64,000 bases of DNA from Halomonas salinarum (GTDB lineage Bacteria; Pseudomonadota; Gammaproteobacteria; Pseudomonadales; Halomonadaceae). Where the stretch lies: NCBI RefSeq assembly GCF_012062845.1, contig NZ_WWNB01000001.1:248001-312000 (forward strand). The letters run 5' to 3'. A program made the translations under genes and the position numbers. The notes under the pieces are model-generated. The model saw only the letters and a program-made list of their open reading frames with translations, was not told the DNA's origin and searched no databases. Of this stretch, positions 35,581 to 44,772 are shown one piece after another. Within the stretch, counting starts at the first letter, position 1. Each line of letters begins with the position of its first letter.

Positions 35581-37386
35581 TCAATGGTTATCCCGCGGCG
35601 GACTGCGGCGGGCCACATCGCGATACTCGGTCGCGCCCTTAAGAATCATGCCGCGATCCAGCGGGTCGACCATCGAGCGCTGAATCTCCTGCCAGGGGGT
35701 CTGATGCGCCGGGTAGGCATAGCCACCGGCGGCATCGAGCCGTGCTTGGCGCCTCGCCAATTCGTCTTCATCAATCAGCAGATGCACCTCGCAGCGGCCC
35801 AGGTCCACCCGCAGGCGGTCACCGCTTTCAAGCAGCGCAAGGGGCCCGCCGGTTGCCGCCTCCGGCGAGGCATTGAGGATCGACGGCGAACCCGAGGTGC
35901 CCGATTGGCGGCCATCCCCCAGGCACGGCAACGATTCGATACCCTGACGAATCAACGCCTCGGGTGGCTGCATATTGACCACCTCGGCACCACCGGGATG
36001 ACCCACCGGCCCGGCACCGCGCATCACCAGAATGGTGGTGGCATCGATCTCGAGCGCCGGGTCGTCGATGCGCGCGTGATAATCCTCCGAACCATCGAAG
36101 ACCACCACTCGGCCCTCGAAGGCTTCGGGGTCGGCGGGATCGTCAAGGAAACGGCGCCGAAAGTCTGCGGAGATCACACTGGTCTTCATCAACGCCGAGT
36201 CGAAGAGGTTGCCCTTGAGATTGAGGAAGCCGGCATGAGTGACCAAGGGGTTATCGAAGCGGCGTATGACCTCGGCGTCCTGAGTCTCGCGCCCGGCCAC
36301 GTTGTCGGCCAGGGTGCGCCCGTTGGCGGTCAGCGCCCCGCCATGCACCAGCCCGTGTGCGAGCAGTTCTGACACTACCGCCGGCACGCCGCCGGCACGA
36401 TGGAACTCCTCGCCCAGATAGGCCCCCGCCGGCATCACGTTGGCCAACAGCGGCACCGCATGCCCGAGCCGCTGCCAGTCATCGTTGTCGAATTCGACAC
36501 CAGCGTGGCGGGCGATGGCATTGATATGAACCGGCGCGTTAGACGAGCCTCCCAGCGCCGAGCAGGTGACCACGGCATTCTCGAACGCCTCGCGGGTCAG
36601 GATATCGAGCGGGCGCAGGTCTTCCCACACCATCTCGACCGCGCGTTCGCCGGTCGCATAGGCGATCATCGCGCGCTCCTTGTAGGGCCCGGGGATCATC
36701 GCCGAGCCGGGCAGGCTCATGCCCAGTACCTCGGCCATGGAGTTCATGGTCGAGGCGGTGCCCATGGTATTGCAGTGGCCCACCGAGGGCGCCGAGTCGC
36801 TGGCCCGTGACAGGAACTCGGGATAGTCGATATCCCCCGCCGCGAGCCGCTTTCTAAGCTCCCAGATGATGGTGCCGGAGCCGACGCGCTCGGCACCGCG
36901 CCAGCCGTTTAGCATCGGACCGCCAGACAGCACGATGGCCGGGATATTGACCGTGGCGGCCGCCATCAGACAGGCCGGTGTGGTCTTGTCGCAGCCCGTG
37001 GTCAGCACCACGCCATCCAGCGGATAGCCGTGCAGCACTTCGACCAGACCCAGGTAGGCCAGATTGCGATCCAACGCCGCCGTAGGTCGGCGCACGTTCT
37101 CATGAATGGGATGCAGCGGGAATTCGAAGGGCACGCCACCGGCGGCGCGGATGCCATCCTTGACCCGTTTGACCAGCTCGATGTGGTGGCGGTTGCACGG
37201 GGTCAGATCCGAGCCGGACTGAGCGATGCCGATGATCGGTCTGCCCGAGGTCAGTTCGTCGAGCGTCATGCCGTAATTCAGATAGCGCTCGATGCACAGC
37301 GCCGTAGTGCCGGGATGCTCGGGGTTATCGAACCAGTCGCGCGAACGCAGCTGGTCGGGGGAGAGCCGGCGTGACTCTTGGGCCAT
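35581..37386 (-). CDS. xylD: D-xylonate dehydratase (IlvD/Edd family)
   Basis: A 601-aa Fe-S dehydratase converting D-xylonate to 2-keto-3-deoxy-xylonate. The start [11 protein letters not shown] and end [14 protein letters not shown] parallel Caulobacter XylD. Cluster cysteines appear in [18 protein letters not shown] and [11 protein letters not shown]. Length is that of XylD rather than IlvD. GAGGTGCAGAC precedes the ATG. It diverges from the SSS symporter across a region with an ATGT-N3-ACAT operator; the gal gene follows. Confidence 0.9.
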   Translation of the reverse strand: MAQESRRLSPDQLRSRDWFDNPEHPGTTALCIERYLNYGMTLDELTSGRPIIGIAQSGSDLTPCNRHHIELVKRVKDGIRAAGGVPFEFPLHPIHENVRRPTAALDRNLAYLGLVEVLHGYPLDGVVLTTGCDKTTPACLMAAATVNIPAIVLSGGPMLNGWRGAERVGSGTIIWELRKRLAAGDIDYPEFLSRASDSAPSVGHCNTMGTASTMNSMAEVLGMSLPGSAMIPGPYKERAMIAYATGERAVEMVWEDLRPLDILTREAFENAVVTCSALGGSSNAPVHINAIARHAGVEFDNDDWQRLGHAVPLLANVMPAGAYLGEEFHRAGGVPAVVSELLAHGLVHGGALTANGRTLADNVAGRETQDAEVIRRFDNPLVTHAGFLNLKGNLFDSALMKTSVISADFRRRFLDDPADPEAFEGRVVVFDGSEDYHARIDDPALEIDATTILVMRGAGPVGHPGGAEVVNMQPPEALIRQGIESLPCLGDGRQSGTSGSPSILNASPEAATGGPLALLESGDRLRVDLGRCEVHLLIDEDELARRQARLDAAGGYAYPAHQTPWQEIQRSMVDPLDRGMILKGATEYRDVARRSPPRDNH

Positions 37387-37692
37387 GTCTGCACCTCTAT
37401 TGTGATGATGGCGTCGTTACCGCCAGATAAAAGTTAAACATACCAACTATATGTTGGACATGGACAGCTGACCGGAGAAGACCGCTCCGAGCAGCCAGGC
37501 TCTCCCGAAGACGACCTCCCCGGCGCCATGCCAAAAGCCTCCCACAAGCTCCTCGCCGGCCTGGCGCCGCTGCCACTTACGGGTGAGCCTAGAGCGATGT
37601 CGCATACATTCTTCAACATGGCGCACCAAGAACGGTAAGCGGATGCCCTGCCTGCACCATAGAGCCTCCAACAATCCAACACGGTTTCTGCC
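37387..37692. other. Divergent regulatory region xylD/symporter
   Basis: A 306-bp divergent promoter region holding the GntR-type operator at 37451-37461. The arms CCAAC/GTTGG at about 37443-37457 form a second, overlapping inverted repeat. No coding frame supported. Confidence 0.55.
37451..37461. promoter_or_regulatory. ATGT-N3-ACAT operator, xylD/symporter
   Basis: ATGTTGGACAT, 65 nt upstream of the xylD start. Shares the core of the gntR operator. Confidence 0.65.
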
Positions 37693-39435
37693 ATGGTCTA
37701 TACCACCGCCATCTTGCTGAGCCTGATCGCCTATTTCGTTATCGGCCACTTGGCCGGGCGACGGGTCAAGCACCTCGACGACTACCTTGTCGCCGGGCGC
37801 AATGCCCCGACCTTTCTCATCCTCGGCACCCTGGTCGCCAGTTACCTGAGCACCAGCGCCTTCCTCGGCGAGACCGGGTTCGCCTACCAGGGCTATCCCT
37901 TCGTGATGCTGATCTTCGCCGCCTTCAGCACCTCAGGGTGTCTGCTCGGCGCCCTGGCCTTCGGGCGCTACCTGCGGCGTAGCGGCACCCTGACGGTGCC
38001 CGAGTTCTTCGGTAAGCGCTTCGCCTCCAAACGCGTCCAGCGGATCGCCGGCCTGACCACCGTGCTGGGCCTGGGCGCCTACCTGCTGGGCGTGATGCAA
38101 GGCGCCGGCATCATGTTCGAGGAGCTCACCGGCATGCCCTACTGGGTCGGCCTGGTGCTCGTGTGGCTGACCTATACCGGCTTCATCCTCTACTCCGGCT
38201 CGCCGGGGGTGATGCTGACCGATACCCTCATGTTCGTGATCTTCTCCGTCGCGGCACTGGGCGGTTCGATCTACATCATCCACGACCTGGGCGGCTGGCA
38301 TGGCGTGGTCGAGGGGCTTCTGACCCAGAGCGACAAGCCTGGCATCGCGCTATGGCACGGCGTCATCGAGGGCGACGGCGCGACCTTCTCATCACCGGGC
38401 GAGGCACTGATCTGGGGCCTGACCCTGGGCCTGGTATGGGCCGCCGTGCTGGCGGCGAGCCCCTGGCAGTCCAGCCGCTATCTGATGGCGCGCAACGAGC
38501 ATGTGGTCATGCGCTCGGCGATGCTCACTGCGGTGTCACTGGCGGTCTTTTACGCCCTGATGATGATGACCGGTGCGGCCATCAACCTCTACGACCCGAC
38601 CCTGGATGGCGAACGCGCCATGGTGTGGGCGGCCCTCAATATCCTGCCGGCCTGGCTGGGCGTGGTGATCCTCACCGGCGTCTTCGCCGCCGGCTTGTCC
38701 TCCTGCTCGACCTTCCTGTCGATCATCGGCTTCAGCATCTCCAACGACATCATGCCGGCCAGCCGCAGCGATGCCGCAGCGATGCGCACCAGCCGTATCT
38801 CGGTGCTGGGCGCTGGCCTGATCGCCCTGATCCTGGCGCTGTTCCAGCCGCCGGCCGTGATGGCCGTGGTGTGGTTCGCGGCAACCCTGTTCGCCTCCTC
38901 CTGGGGCCCGGTGGCACTGATGAGCATCTGGAGCCGCCGGATCACCGCCGCCGGCGCCGGATGGGGGTTGACCGTCGGCTTCGTCGGCAACCTCATCCTG
39001 TCGCTGATGGTCCAGGCCGAGTGGATCACGCTGCCCACCTACCTGCATCCCGTGCTGCTCAGTACCCTGATGGCACTGGTCGCGATCACCGTGGCATCCA
39101 TGCTGACCCAGGTCAGCCAGGCCGAGCGCGACTACCGGGCCTTCCTGCATAGCGACGACGAGCACGAGCCCACTGCATGGACAGCCGGCTCCCGCTGGGT
39201 AGCCGCATTCACCATGCTGTCGGGCGTCGCCGTGGGCACCTTCCTGTGGCACCAGTACGCCGATACGCTGGCCTCGTTCGCCGGGCAATTCGGCATCCCC
39301 GAATCCGCGGTCACCGGCGCCTACGCGCTGGCCATCGGTTGTGGCGGCATGCTGGTCATCGCCGGTGCCGTGGGTTACCGGGTGGTGCGGTCCAGGAATA
39401 CCCCGGCACACAACGCCCGCGCGGTCGCCTCCTGA
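37693..39435 (+). CDS. Sodium:solute symporter (SSS family)
   Basis: A 580-aa inner-membrane Na+-coupled carrier with about 13-14 hydrophobic segments. Family marks include DDYLVAGRNAPTFLILGTLVASYLSTSAFLGETGFAYQ at the N-terminus and FAAGLSSCSTFLSIIGFSISNDI in the middle. Substrate unknown; divergence from xylD and the shared operator suggest a pentose or aldonic acid. It converges on the arabinonate dehydratase gene across two hairpins. Confidence 0.88.
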   Translation: MVYTTAILLSLIAYFVIGHLAGRRVKHLDDYLVAGRNAPTFLILGTLVASYLSTSAFLGETGFAYQGYPFVMLIFAAFSTSGCLLGALAFGRYLRRSGTLTVPEFFGKRFASKRVQRIAGLTTVLGLGAYLLGVMQGAGIMFEELTGMPYWVGLVLVWLTYTGFILYSGSPGVMLTDTLMFVIFSVAALGGSIYIIHDLGGWHGVVEGLLTQSDKPGIALWHGVIEGDGATFSSPGEALIWGLTLGLVWAAVLAASPWQSSRYLMARNEHVVMRSAMLTAVSLAVFYALMMMTGAAINLYDPTLDGERAMVWAALNILPAWLGVVILTGVFAAGLSSCSTFLSIIGFSISNDIMPASRSDAAAMRTSRISVLGAGLIALILALFQPPAVMAVVWFAATLFASSWGPVALMSIWSRRITAAGAGWGLTVGFVGNLILSLMVQAEWITLPTYLHPVLLSTLMALVAITVASMLTQVSQAERDYRAFLHSDDEHEPTAWTAGSRWVAAFTMLSGVAVGTFLWHQYADTLASFAGQFGIPESAVTGAYALAIGCGGMLVIAGAVGYRVVRSRNTPAHNARAVAS

Positions 39436-39455
39436 AAACCACCCGGCCCCACGAG

Positions 39456-39484
39456 GATGCCGGTGGTGAGACAGCACCGGCATC
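39456..39484. terminator. Hairpin after symporter gene
   Basis: A 10-bp perfect stem GATGCCGGTG/CACCGGCATC with a 9-nt loop, 20 nt past the symporter stop. No U run. Confidence 0.55.
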
Positions 39485-39538
39485 CCCGCCTACGGCGGCA
39501 TCCCATGGCCGACATCTCGGCTCAGGTGGCTGACACTA

Positions 39539-39576
39539 GCGCCACTTCCTCGAGGCCTGCCAGAGGCAAGTGGCGC
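39539..39576. terminator. Second hairpin between convergent genes
   Basis: A 9-bp perfect stem GCGCCACTT/AAGTGGCGC around a 20-nt loop that can itself pair. It lies 45 nt past the dehydratase stop and between two convergent genes, so it may serve both. Confidence 0.55.
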
Positions 39577-39620
39577 AACAGGGCACCACCCCGCATCCTC
39601 GAACGCCGCGCCCCGTCATC

Positions 39621-41366
39621 TCAGTGCGAGTGGCGCGGCACCTCGGCACCGCGACACCCGACCAGGAAGTCGAAGTCGCAGCCTTCATCGGCTTGCAGCA
39701 CATGTTCGATGTAGAGCTGGCGATAGCCCCCCGTGCTGGCGATTTTTCTGGAGCTTTCGGTGGGATCATGCGCGGCGAGACGCTGCTTGAGCTCTTCGTC
39801 GTCAACCTCGAGGTTCAGCTTGCCGGCATAGGCGTCGAGCTCGATCCAGTCGCCGTTTTGCACCGCGGCAAGCGGCCCGCCGGCGGCGGCTTCCGGCGCC
39901 ACGTGGAGCACCACGGTGCCGTAGGCCGTGCCGCTCATGCGCGCATCCGAAATCCGCACCATGTCGGTGACGCCCTGCTCGAGCAACTTGGCCGGCAGGC
40001 CCATGTTCCCCACCTCGGCCATGCCGTGATAGCCGCGCGGTCCGCAGTGTTTCATCACCAGTATGCTGTCGGCGTCGACCTCCAGGTCCGGGTCGTTGAT
40101 GCGCGCCTTGTAGTCATCGAAGTCCTCGAAGACCACCGCACGGCCACGATGCTGCATTAGCTCGGGGCTCGCCGCCGAGGGCTTGAGCACCGACCCCGCC
40201 GGGGCCAGGTTGCCACGCAGCACGCACATGCCGCCGTCATCGCGCAACGGCTTGTCCAGCGGACGAATCACCTCGTCATTGTAGAGCGGTGCATCCTGAA
40301 CGTTCTCCCACAGGGTCTTGCCGTTGACGGTCAGGGCATCTTTGTGCGGCAGGCGATCATCCTCGCCGAGACGCTTGAGTACCGCGGGCAAGCCGCCGGC
40401 GTAGTAGAACTCTTCCATCAAGAAGCGCCCGGAGGGCTGCAGGTCGACGATGGTCGGCGTACCCCGTCCGACGCGCGTCCAGTCGTCGAGTGGCAGATCG
40501 ACGCCCATGCGCCCGGCGATGGCCTTCAAGTGGATCACCGCATTGGTCGAGCCGCCGATCGCCGCGTTGGTGCGGATGGCATTCTCGAAGGCGCCCTTGG
40601 TCAGCACCTTCGATAGTTTCAGGTCTTCGTGGACCATTTCGACGATGCGGTTACCGGACAGGTGGGCGAGCACATAACGGCGCGAGTCGACCGCCGGAAT
40701 GGCCGCGTTGTGGGGCAAGGAGGTGCCCAGCGCCTCGGCCATGCAGGCCATGGTCGAGGCGGTGCCCATGGTGTTGCAGGTACCCGCCGAGCGCGACATG
40801 CCGGCCTCGGCGGCCATGAAGTCATGAATCGAGATCTTGCCGGCCTTGACCTGTTCGGAGAGCTGCCAGACCACGGTCCCCGAGCCGATGTCCTTGCCTT
40901 CGTGCTTGCCATTGAGCATCGGCCCGCCGGTGACCACGATGGTCGGAATATCGCAGCTCGCCGCGCCCATCAGCAGCGCCGGGGTGGTCTTGTCACAGCC
41001 CACCAGCAGCACCACCGCATCCATCGGGTTGCCGCGAATCGCTTCCTCGACATCCATGCTCGCCAGGTTACGGGTAAACATCGCCGTGGGACGCAGGTTG
41101 GACTCGCCGTTGGAGAACACCGGAAATTCCACCGGGTAACCGCCCGCCTCGAGAATACCCTTCTTGACGTGTTCGGCTATCTTGCGGAAGTGGGCATTGC
41201 AGGGCGTCAGTTCCGACCAGGTGTTGCAGATACCGATGATCGGCTTGCCCTGGAATTCATGGTCGGGAATGCCCTGGTTTTTCATCCAACTACGGTACAT
41301 GAAACCGTTCTTGTCGGCGGTGCCGAACCATTCGGCGCTGCGCAGTCGGCGCTTGTCGTCGGTCAT
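39621..41366 (-). CDS. araC: L-arabinonate dehydratase (IlvD/Edd family)
   Basis: A 581-aa Fe-S dehydratase converting L-arabinonate to 2-keto-3-deoxy-L-arabonate. Cluster cysteines appear in [21 protein letters not shown] and [11 protein letters not shown]. The C-terminus FDFLVGCRGAEVPRHSH is typical of sugar-acid dehydratases such as Rhizobium L-arabinonate dehydratase. I chose ATG 41366 (GAGGAGAGAC upstream) over one 37 codons earlier with no support. It differs clearly from the XylD paralogue 2 kb away. The name araC is the pathway symbol used for this enzyme, not the regulator AraC. Confidence 0.85.
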   Translation of the reverse strand: MTDDKRRLRSAEWFGTADKNGFMYRSWMKNQGIPDHEFQGKPIIGICNTWSELTPCNAHFRKIAEHVKKGILEAGGYPVEFPVFSNGESNLRPTAMFTRNLASMDVEEAIRGNPMDAVVLLVGCDKTTPALLMGAASCDIPTIVVTGGPMLNGKHEGKDIGSGTVVWQLSEQVKAGKISIHDFMAAEAGMSRSAGTCNTMGTASTMACMAEALGTSLPHNAAIPAVDSRRYVLAHLSGNRIVEMVHEDLKLSKVLTKGAFENAIRTNAAIGGSTNAVIHLKAIAGRMGVDLPLDDWTRVGRGTPTIVDLQPSGRFLMEEFYYAGGLPAVLKRLGEDDRLPHKDALTVNGKTLWENVQDAPLYNDEVIRPLDKPLRDDGGMCVLRGNLAPAGSVLKPSAASPELMQHRGRAVVFEDFDDYKARINDPDLEVDADSILVMKHCGPRGYHGMAEVGNMGLPAKLLEQGVTDMVRISDARMSGTAYGTVVLHVAPEAAAGGPLAAVQNGDWIELDAYAGKLNLEVDDEELKQRLAAHDPTESSRKIASTGGYRQLYIEHVLQADEGCDFDFLVGCRGAEVPRHSH

Positions 41367-41489
41367 GGAAGTCTCTCCTCTAGCGTGTCGCGGCCTGTCT
41401 TTCGCCTTGAATGCGATGCCCCGAAGTATGGCAAGGCCTGCCATGACGGTAGCGCCACTTTGCCGCATAGTCGACACATACGAAAGTAT

Positions 41490-41520
41490 ATGTTGAACAA
41501 ATGTTCCGTATGTACAACAT
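41490..41520. promoter_or_regulatory. Paired ATGT-N3-ACAT operators, arabinonate dehydratase/TRAP
   Basis: ATGTTGAACAA (41490-41500, one mismatch) and ATGTACAACAT (41510-41520, perfect) start 20 bp apart, on the same helix face. They sit between the divergent dehydratase and TRAP genes. Paired sites suggest cooperative binding by the GntR protein. Confidence 0.7.
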
Positions 41521-41562
41521 TTAGGGCCCGCGACAAAACAACATCTCCAATGGAGCGTTCAC

Positions 41563-42582
41563 ATGTCCTACCTCAAGCCGAGTCTGGTACTCACCGGTAC
41601 AGCACTGCTTATCGGTCTGTCCACGGCGCAAGCGGCCGAATACGAATGGAAGATGCAGGCCTCGGAAACCTCCGGCGAACCCAGCTTCAAGATCAAGCAG
41701 GAGTGGGCCAACAAGATCGAGACCATGACCGATGGTCGGGTGAGCATCGAGATCATGCCGATCAACTCCGTGGTTGGCCCCACCGAAACGCTGCAGGCGG
41801 TGTCCTCTGGCATCATTCAGGGCCACATGACCGACCCCAGCTACTTCTCGGGCCAGAACCCGGCGTTTGGCATGCTGGGCAACCTGGTCGGCGCCTGGAG
41901 TGATCCCTACGACTTTTTGGAATTCATGAAGTATGGCGGCGGCGAAGAGCTCTATAACGAGCTGGCGAACCCGTACGGCACTCACCTGATCAGTGCGGCA
42001 ACCTTCCCGCTGGAATCGATTCCCTCGACGGTGCCGATCGAGTCCATTGATGACTTCCAGGGACTCAAGATCCGTGCCCCGCAGGGCATGGTCTACAACA
42101 TCTTCGAGCGCATCGGCGCCACACCGGTCAACCTGCCGGGCTCCGAAGTCTATACCGGCCTCGAGAAGGGCGTGATCGACGCCGCCGACTCCACGGTGCT
42201 GTCCAACAACGACGCCATGGGCATCCACGACTTCGCCCCCTATCCGCTGTATCCGGGCTTCCACTCCATGCCGATGATCGCGGTATCGCTGAACAAGGAT
42301 ATCTGGGATGACCTGCCGGATGACCTGAAGACCACTCTGGAGACCGCCTTCGACGGCATGGCCTACGACCTGATTGCCCGTCTCAAGGCGCAGGATCTCG
42401 AGACCCTGCAAGCGCTCAAGGACAACCCGGATGTGCACCCGTTCGATCTGCCAGCGGACGAGCGCAAGAAGTTCCGCCAGGCAGCGCAGCAGGAATGGAA
42501 AGAATGGGCCGGCAAGAACGAGATGACGCAGAAGATCTACGACTCGGCCACCGCCTTCCTCACCTCTCGCGGCCTGCTCTAA
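41563..42582 (+). CDS. TRAP transporter substrate-binding protein (DctP family)
   Basis: A 339-aa periplasmic receptor, signal peptide ending near AQA. The conserved core reads IDDFQGLKIRAPQGMVYNIFERIGATPVNLPGSEVYTGLEKGVIDAADST, with the binding Arg. It diverges from the arabinonate dehydratase behind paired operators, so the ligand is probably an aldonic acid or related sugar carboxylate. The two membrane subunits follow after a hairpin. Confidence 0.9.
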   Translation: MSYLKPSLVLTGTALLIGLSTAQAAEYEWKMQASETSGEPSFKIKQEWANKIETMTDGRVSIEIMPINSVVGPTETLQAVSSGIIQGHMTDPSYFSGQNPAFGMLGNLVGAWSDPYDFLEFMKYGGGEELYNELANPYGTHLISAATFPLESIPSTVPIESIDDFQGLKIRAPQGMVYNIFERIGATPVNLPGSEVYTGLEKGVIDAADSTVLSNNDAMGIHDFAPYPLYPGFHSMPMIAVSLNKDIWDDLPDDLKTTLETAFDGMAYDLIARLKAQDLETLQALKDNPDVHPFDLPADERKKFRQAAQQEWKEWAGKNEMTQKIYDSATAFLTSRGLL

Positions 42583-42646
42583 TCCAACGAGCTGACCCGA
42601 CGAACTAGTTCGACGAGCCAGTTCGACGAGCGACTCGCCTCACTGA

Positions 42647-42670
42647 CGAGACCCGGCCACTCGGGTCTCG
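42647..42670 (+). promoter_or_regulatory. Hairpin between TRAP receptor and membrane genes
   Basis: A 9-bp stem CGAGACCCG/CGGGTCTCG with loop GCCACT, preceded by repeated GTTCGACGAG elements (42608-42630). Probably lowers expression of the permease genes relative to the receptor. Similar to the arrangement in the other TRAP operon. Confidence 0.55.
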
Positions 42671-42720
42671 CTGATCACTCTTCTCACCATGGCGGCGCCC
42701 GGGCGTCGCCTGGAGGAGTC

Positions 42721-43341
42721 ATGTCTCAAACGTTTCACGACGAGGATCCCCTCATGAGCGACGAGGACGACCGCGTCCCCGCAACCGCCGAAGGCCAGGC
42801 GCCGAACCCGGTACGCAGTACCTTCGACCGCGGGGTGGTGTGGTGCGCCAGAGGTGCTGCCTGGCTGGTGTTCATCGCCATGGGTATCAGCGTCTTCGAG
42901 GTCATCATGCGCTATGGCTTCAACTCGCCCACGTCCTGGGTTCACGAAAGCGTGGTCATGCTGGTGGCGGTCAGTTTTGCCCTCGGCGGCCCCGCCGCAC
43001 TGGCCGGCAATCAGCACATCCGTGTACGCGTTCTCTACGATGCCGCCGGCCCGCGGCTAAAGCGCTGGCTCGACCGTTTCAACGACCTGGTCACCTTCCT
43101 GTTCTGCCTGGCCATGAGCTACGCCGCTTTTCTGATGTTCTGGGATGCCTCGCATAACCCCTTCGGCGAATGGTCGCTCGAGCGCTCCGGCACCTCCTGG
43201 AATCCGCCTTTTCCGGCGCTGGTGAAGGGCATGATCATGCTGGCCCTGATCATCATGTGCGTTCAGTCCTTCATCCACACCATTCAGTCATTCCGTGGCA
43301 AACCCGCCACTGCCACGCCCGACGATAAGGGAGCCCAATAA
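42721..43341 (+). CDS. TRAP transporter small permease (DctQ family)
   Basis: A 206-aa, four-helix DctQ subunit with a charged N-terminal extension. The motif FEVIMRYGFNSPTSWVHESVVMLVAVSFALGGPAALAGNQHIRVRV is the family pattern. GGAGGAGTC precedes ATG 42721; an ATG 11 codons later is a weaker choice. Last base of its stop is the first base of the large-subunit gene, so the two are coupled. Confidence 0.9.
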   Translation: MSQTFHDEDPLMSDEDDRVPATAEGQAPNPVRSTFDRGVVWCARGAAWLVFIAMGISVFEVIMRYGFNSPTSWVHESVVMLVAVSFALGGPAALAGNQHIRVRVLYDAAGPRLKRWLDRFNDLVTFLFCLAMSYAAFLMFWDASHNPFGEWSLERSGTSWNPPFPALVKGMIMLALIIMCVQSFIHTIQSFRGKPATATPDDKGAQ

Positions 43342-44645
43342 TGGAGATCGCTGACGCGACGATCCTGCTGGTCGGGGCGATCTTCGCCCTGCTGGTGACC
43401 GGCCTGCCGCTGGCTTTCATCACTGGCCTGGTAGCACTCGCCTTCACTTTCGGCTGGTTCGGCGGTAGTGCCCTGCCGCTGGTCACCAGCCGCGTGTTTG
43501 GCTTTGTCACTGAATACTCCCTGGTGGCAGTGCCGATGTTCGTGTTGATGGCCTCGCTGCTCGACCGCTCGGGCATCGCCAAGGATCTTTTCAATGCCAT
43601 GCGGGTATTCGCCGGCCGCCTGCCCGGCGGGGTCGCCGTGCAGACCATCGTGGTGGCCTTCTTCCTGGCCGCACTCTCTGGAATTATCGGCGGCGAGATC
43701 GTGCTGCTGGGTATCCTGGCCCTGCCACAGATGCTGCGCCTTGGTTATGACAAGCGCCTGTCGATCGGCGTGGTCTGTGCGGGCGGGGCACTGGGCACCA
43801 TGATGCCGCCCTCGATCGTGCTGATTATCTATGGCCTGATCGCAAGCGTCTCGATCGCCGATCTGTTCACCGCCGCCATTACGCCCGCGGTCATCCTGAT
43901 GGGCTCCTACATCGCCTATGTGATGGTGCGCTGCCTGCGCGACCCGAACATGGGGCCGCCGATGACCGATGCCGACCGCGAAGACGGTTTCTCCAACCGC
44001 TGGCAGGCCCTCAAGGCCATCATCGTACCCGGGCTGATCGCCTTCATGGTGCTGGGCTCGATCTACGGCGGTGTCGCCTCGGTGACCGAAGCCGCCGCGA
44101 TGGGCGTGTTCGGCGTGCTGCTGGCGATCGTGCTGCGCGGCGAGTTTTCCGTGAAGACGCTGCACTCAAGTCTCGGCCAGACCATGACCACCTGCGGCAT
44201 GATCATCTGGATCGGCATCGGCGCCGCGGCGCTGGTCGGGGTCTATAACCTGATGGGCGGCAACCGTTTCATCTCGGGGATGATCATGGGGCTCGATGTG
44301 GCGCCCATCGTGATCATTCTGGTGATGATGGCGATCCTTTTGGTGCTGGGCATGTTCCTCGACTGGATTGGCGTTGCCATGCTGACCCTACCGATCTTCG
44401 TGCCGATCGTGGTGGAGCTCGGCTACAGCCCGATCTGGTTCGGCATCCTGTTCGCGGTCAACATGCAGGTTTCCTTCCTGTCACCCCCCTTCGGGCCGGC
44501 CGCCTTCTACCTCAAGGGTGTGGCGCCGCCCGAGGTCAGCCTCAAGGACATCTTCATCGCAGTACTGCCCTTCATTGGCCTGCAACTTTGCGTCCTGTTC
44601 GCGCTGCTGTTCTGGCCCAACCTGGCCATGTGGCTGGTGGGCTAA
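43341..44645 (+). CDS. TRAP transporter large permease (DctM family)
   Basis: A 434-aa polytopic DctM protein. Family loops are ITGLVALAFTFGWFGG, GGALGTMMPPSIVLIIYGLIA and SFLSPPFGPAAFYLKGVAPP. The set forms a complete TRAP system with the receptor and small subunit. It differs clearly from the DctM at 28.1 kb, so the two systems are not recent duplicates. Confidence 0.93.
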   Translation: MEIADATILLVGAIFALLVTGLPLAFITGLVALAFTFGWFGGSALPLVTSRVFGFVTEYSLVAVPMFVLMASLLDRSGIAKDLFNAMRVFAGRLPGGVAVQTIVVAFFLAALSGIIGGEIVLLGILALPQMLRLGYDKRLSIGVVCAGGALGTMMPPSIVLIIYGLIASVSIADLFTAAITPAVILMGSYIAYVMVRCLRDPNMGPPMTDADREDGFSNRWQALKAIIVPGLIAFMVLGSIYGGVASVTEAAAMGVFGVLLAIVLRGEFSVKTLHSSLGQTMTTCGMIIWIGIGAAALVGVYNLMGGNRFISGMIMGLDVAPIVIILVMMAILLVLGMFLDWIGVAMLTLPIFVPIVVELGYSPIWFGILFAVNMQVSFLSPPFGPAAFYLKGVAPPEVSLKDIFIAVLPFIGLQLCVLFALLFWPNLAMWLVG

Positions 44646-44671
44646 GCGGTAGGACCAACATACAACCCTTA

Positions 44672-44682
44672 ATGTTGTACAT
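44672..44682. promoter_or_regulatory. ATGT-N3-ACAT operator before araD1
   Basis: ATGTTGTACAT, perfect arms, 90 nt upstream of the araD1 start. Together with the other sites it indicates that the araD1-dehydrogenase-xylX operon has its own regulated promoter. Confidence 0.7.
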
Positions 44683-44772
44683 AAACCGAGATCCGGCGCT
44701 ATGATGGGGGTACTTGATGCTCGACTGGCGCCTGACACTCCTTTCTTCTCCTGGACGTCGAGGAAACCTGCA

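Noticed and set aside
38163..39152. Alternative plus frame within the symporter
   Set aside because: The overlapping frame encodes an SSS protein with proper membrane segments; this one is arginine/proline-rich shadow sequence.
40629..41903. Plus-strand frame of 424 codons over the arabinonate dehydratase
   Set aside because: Antisense to a conserved Fe-S dehydratase, and it runs through the divergent promoter into the TRAP gene.
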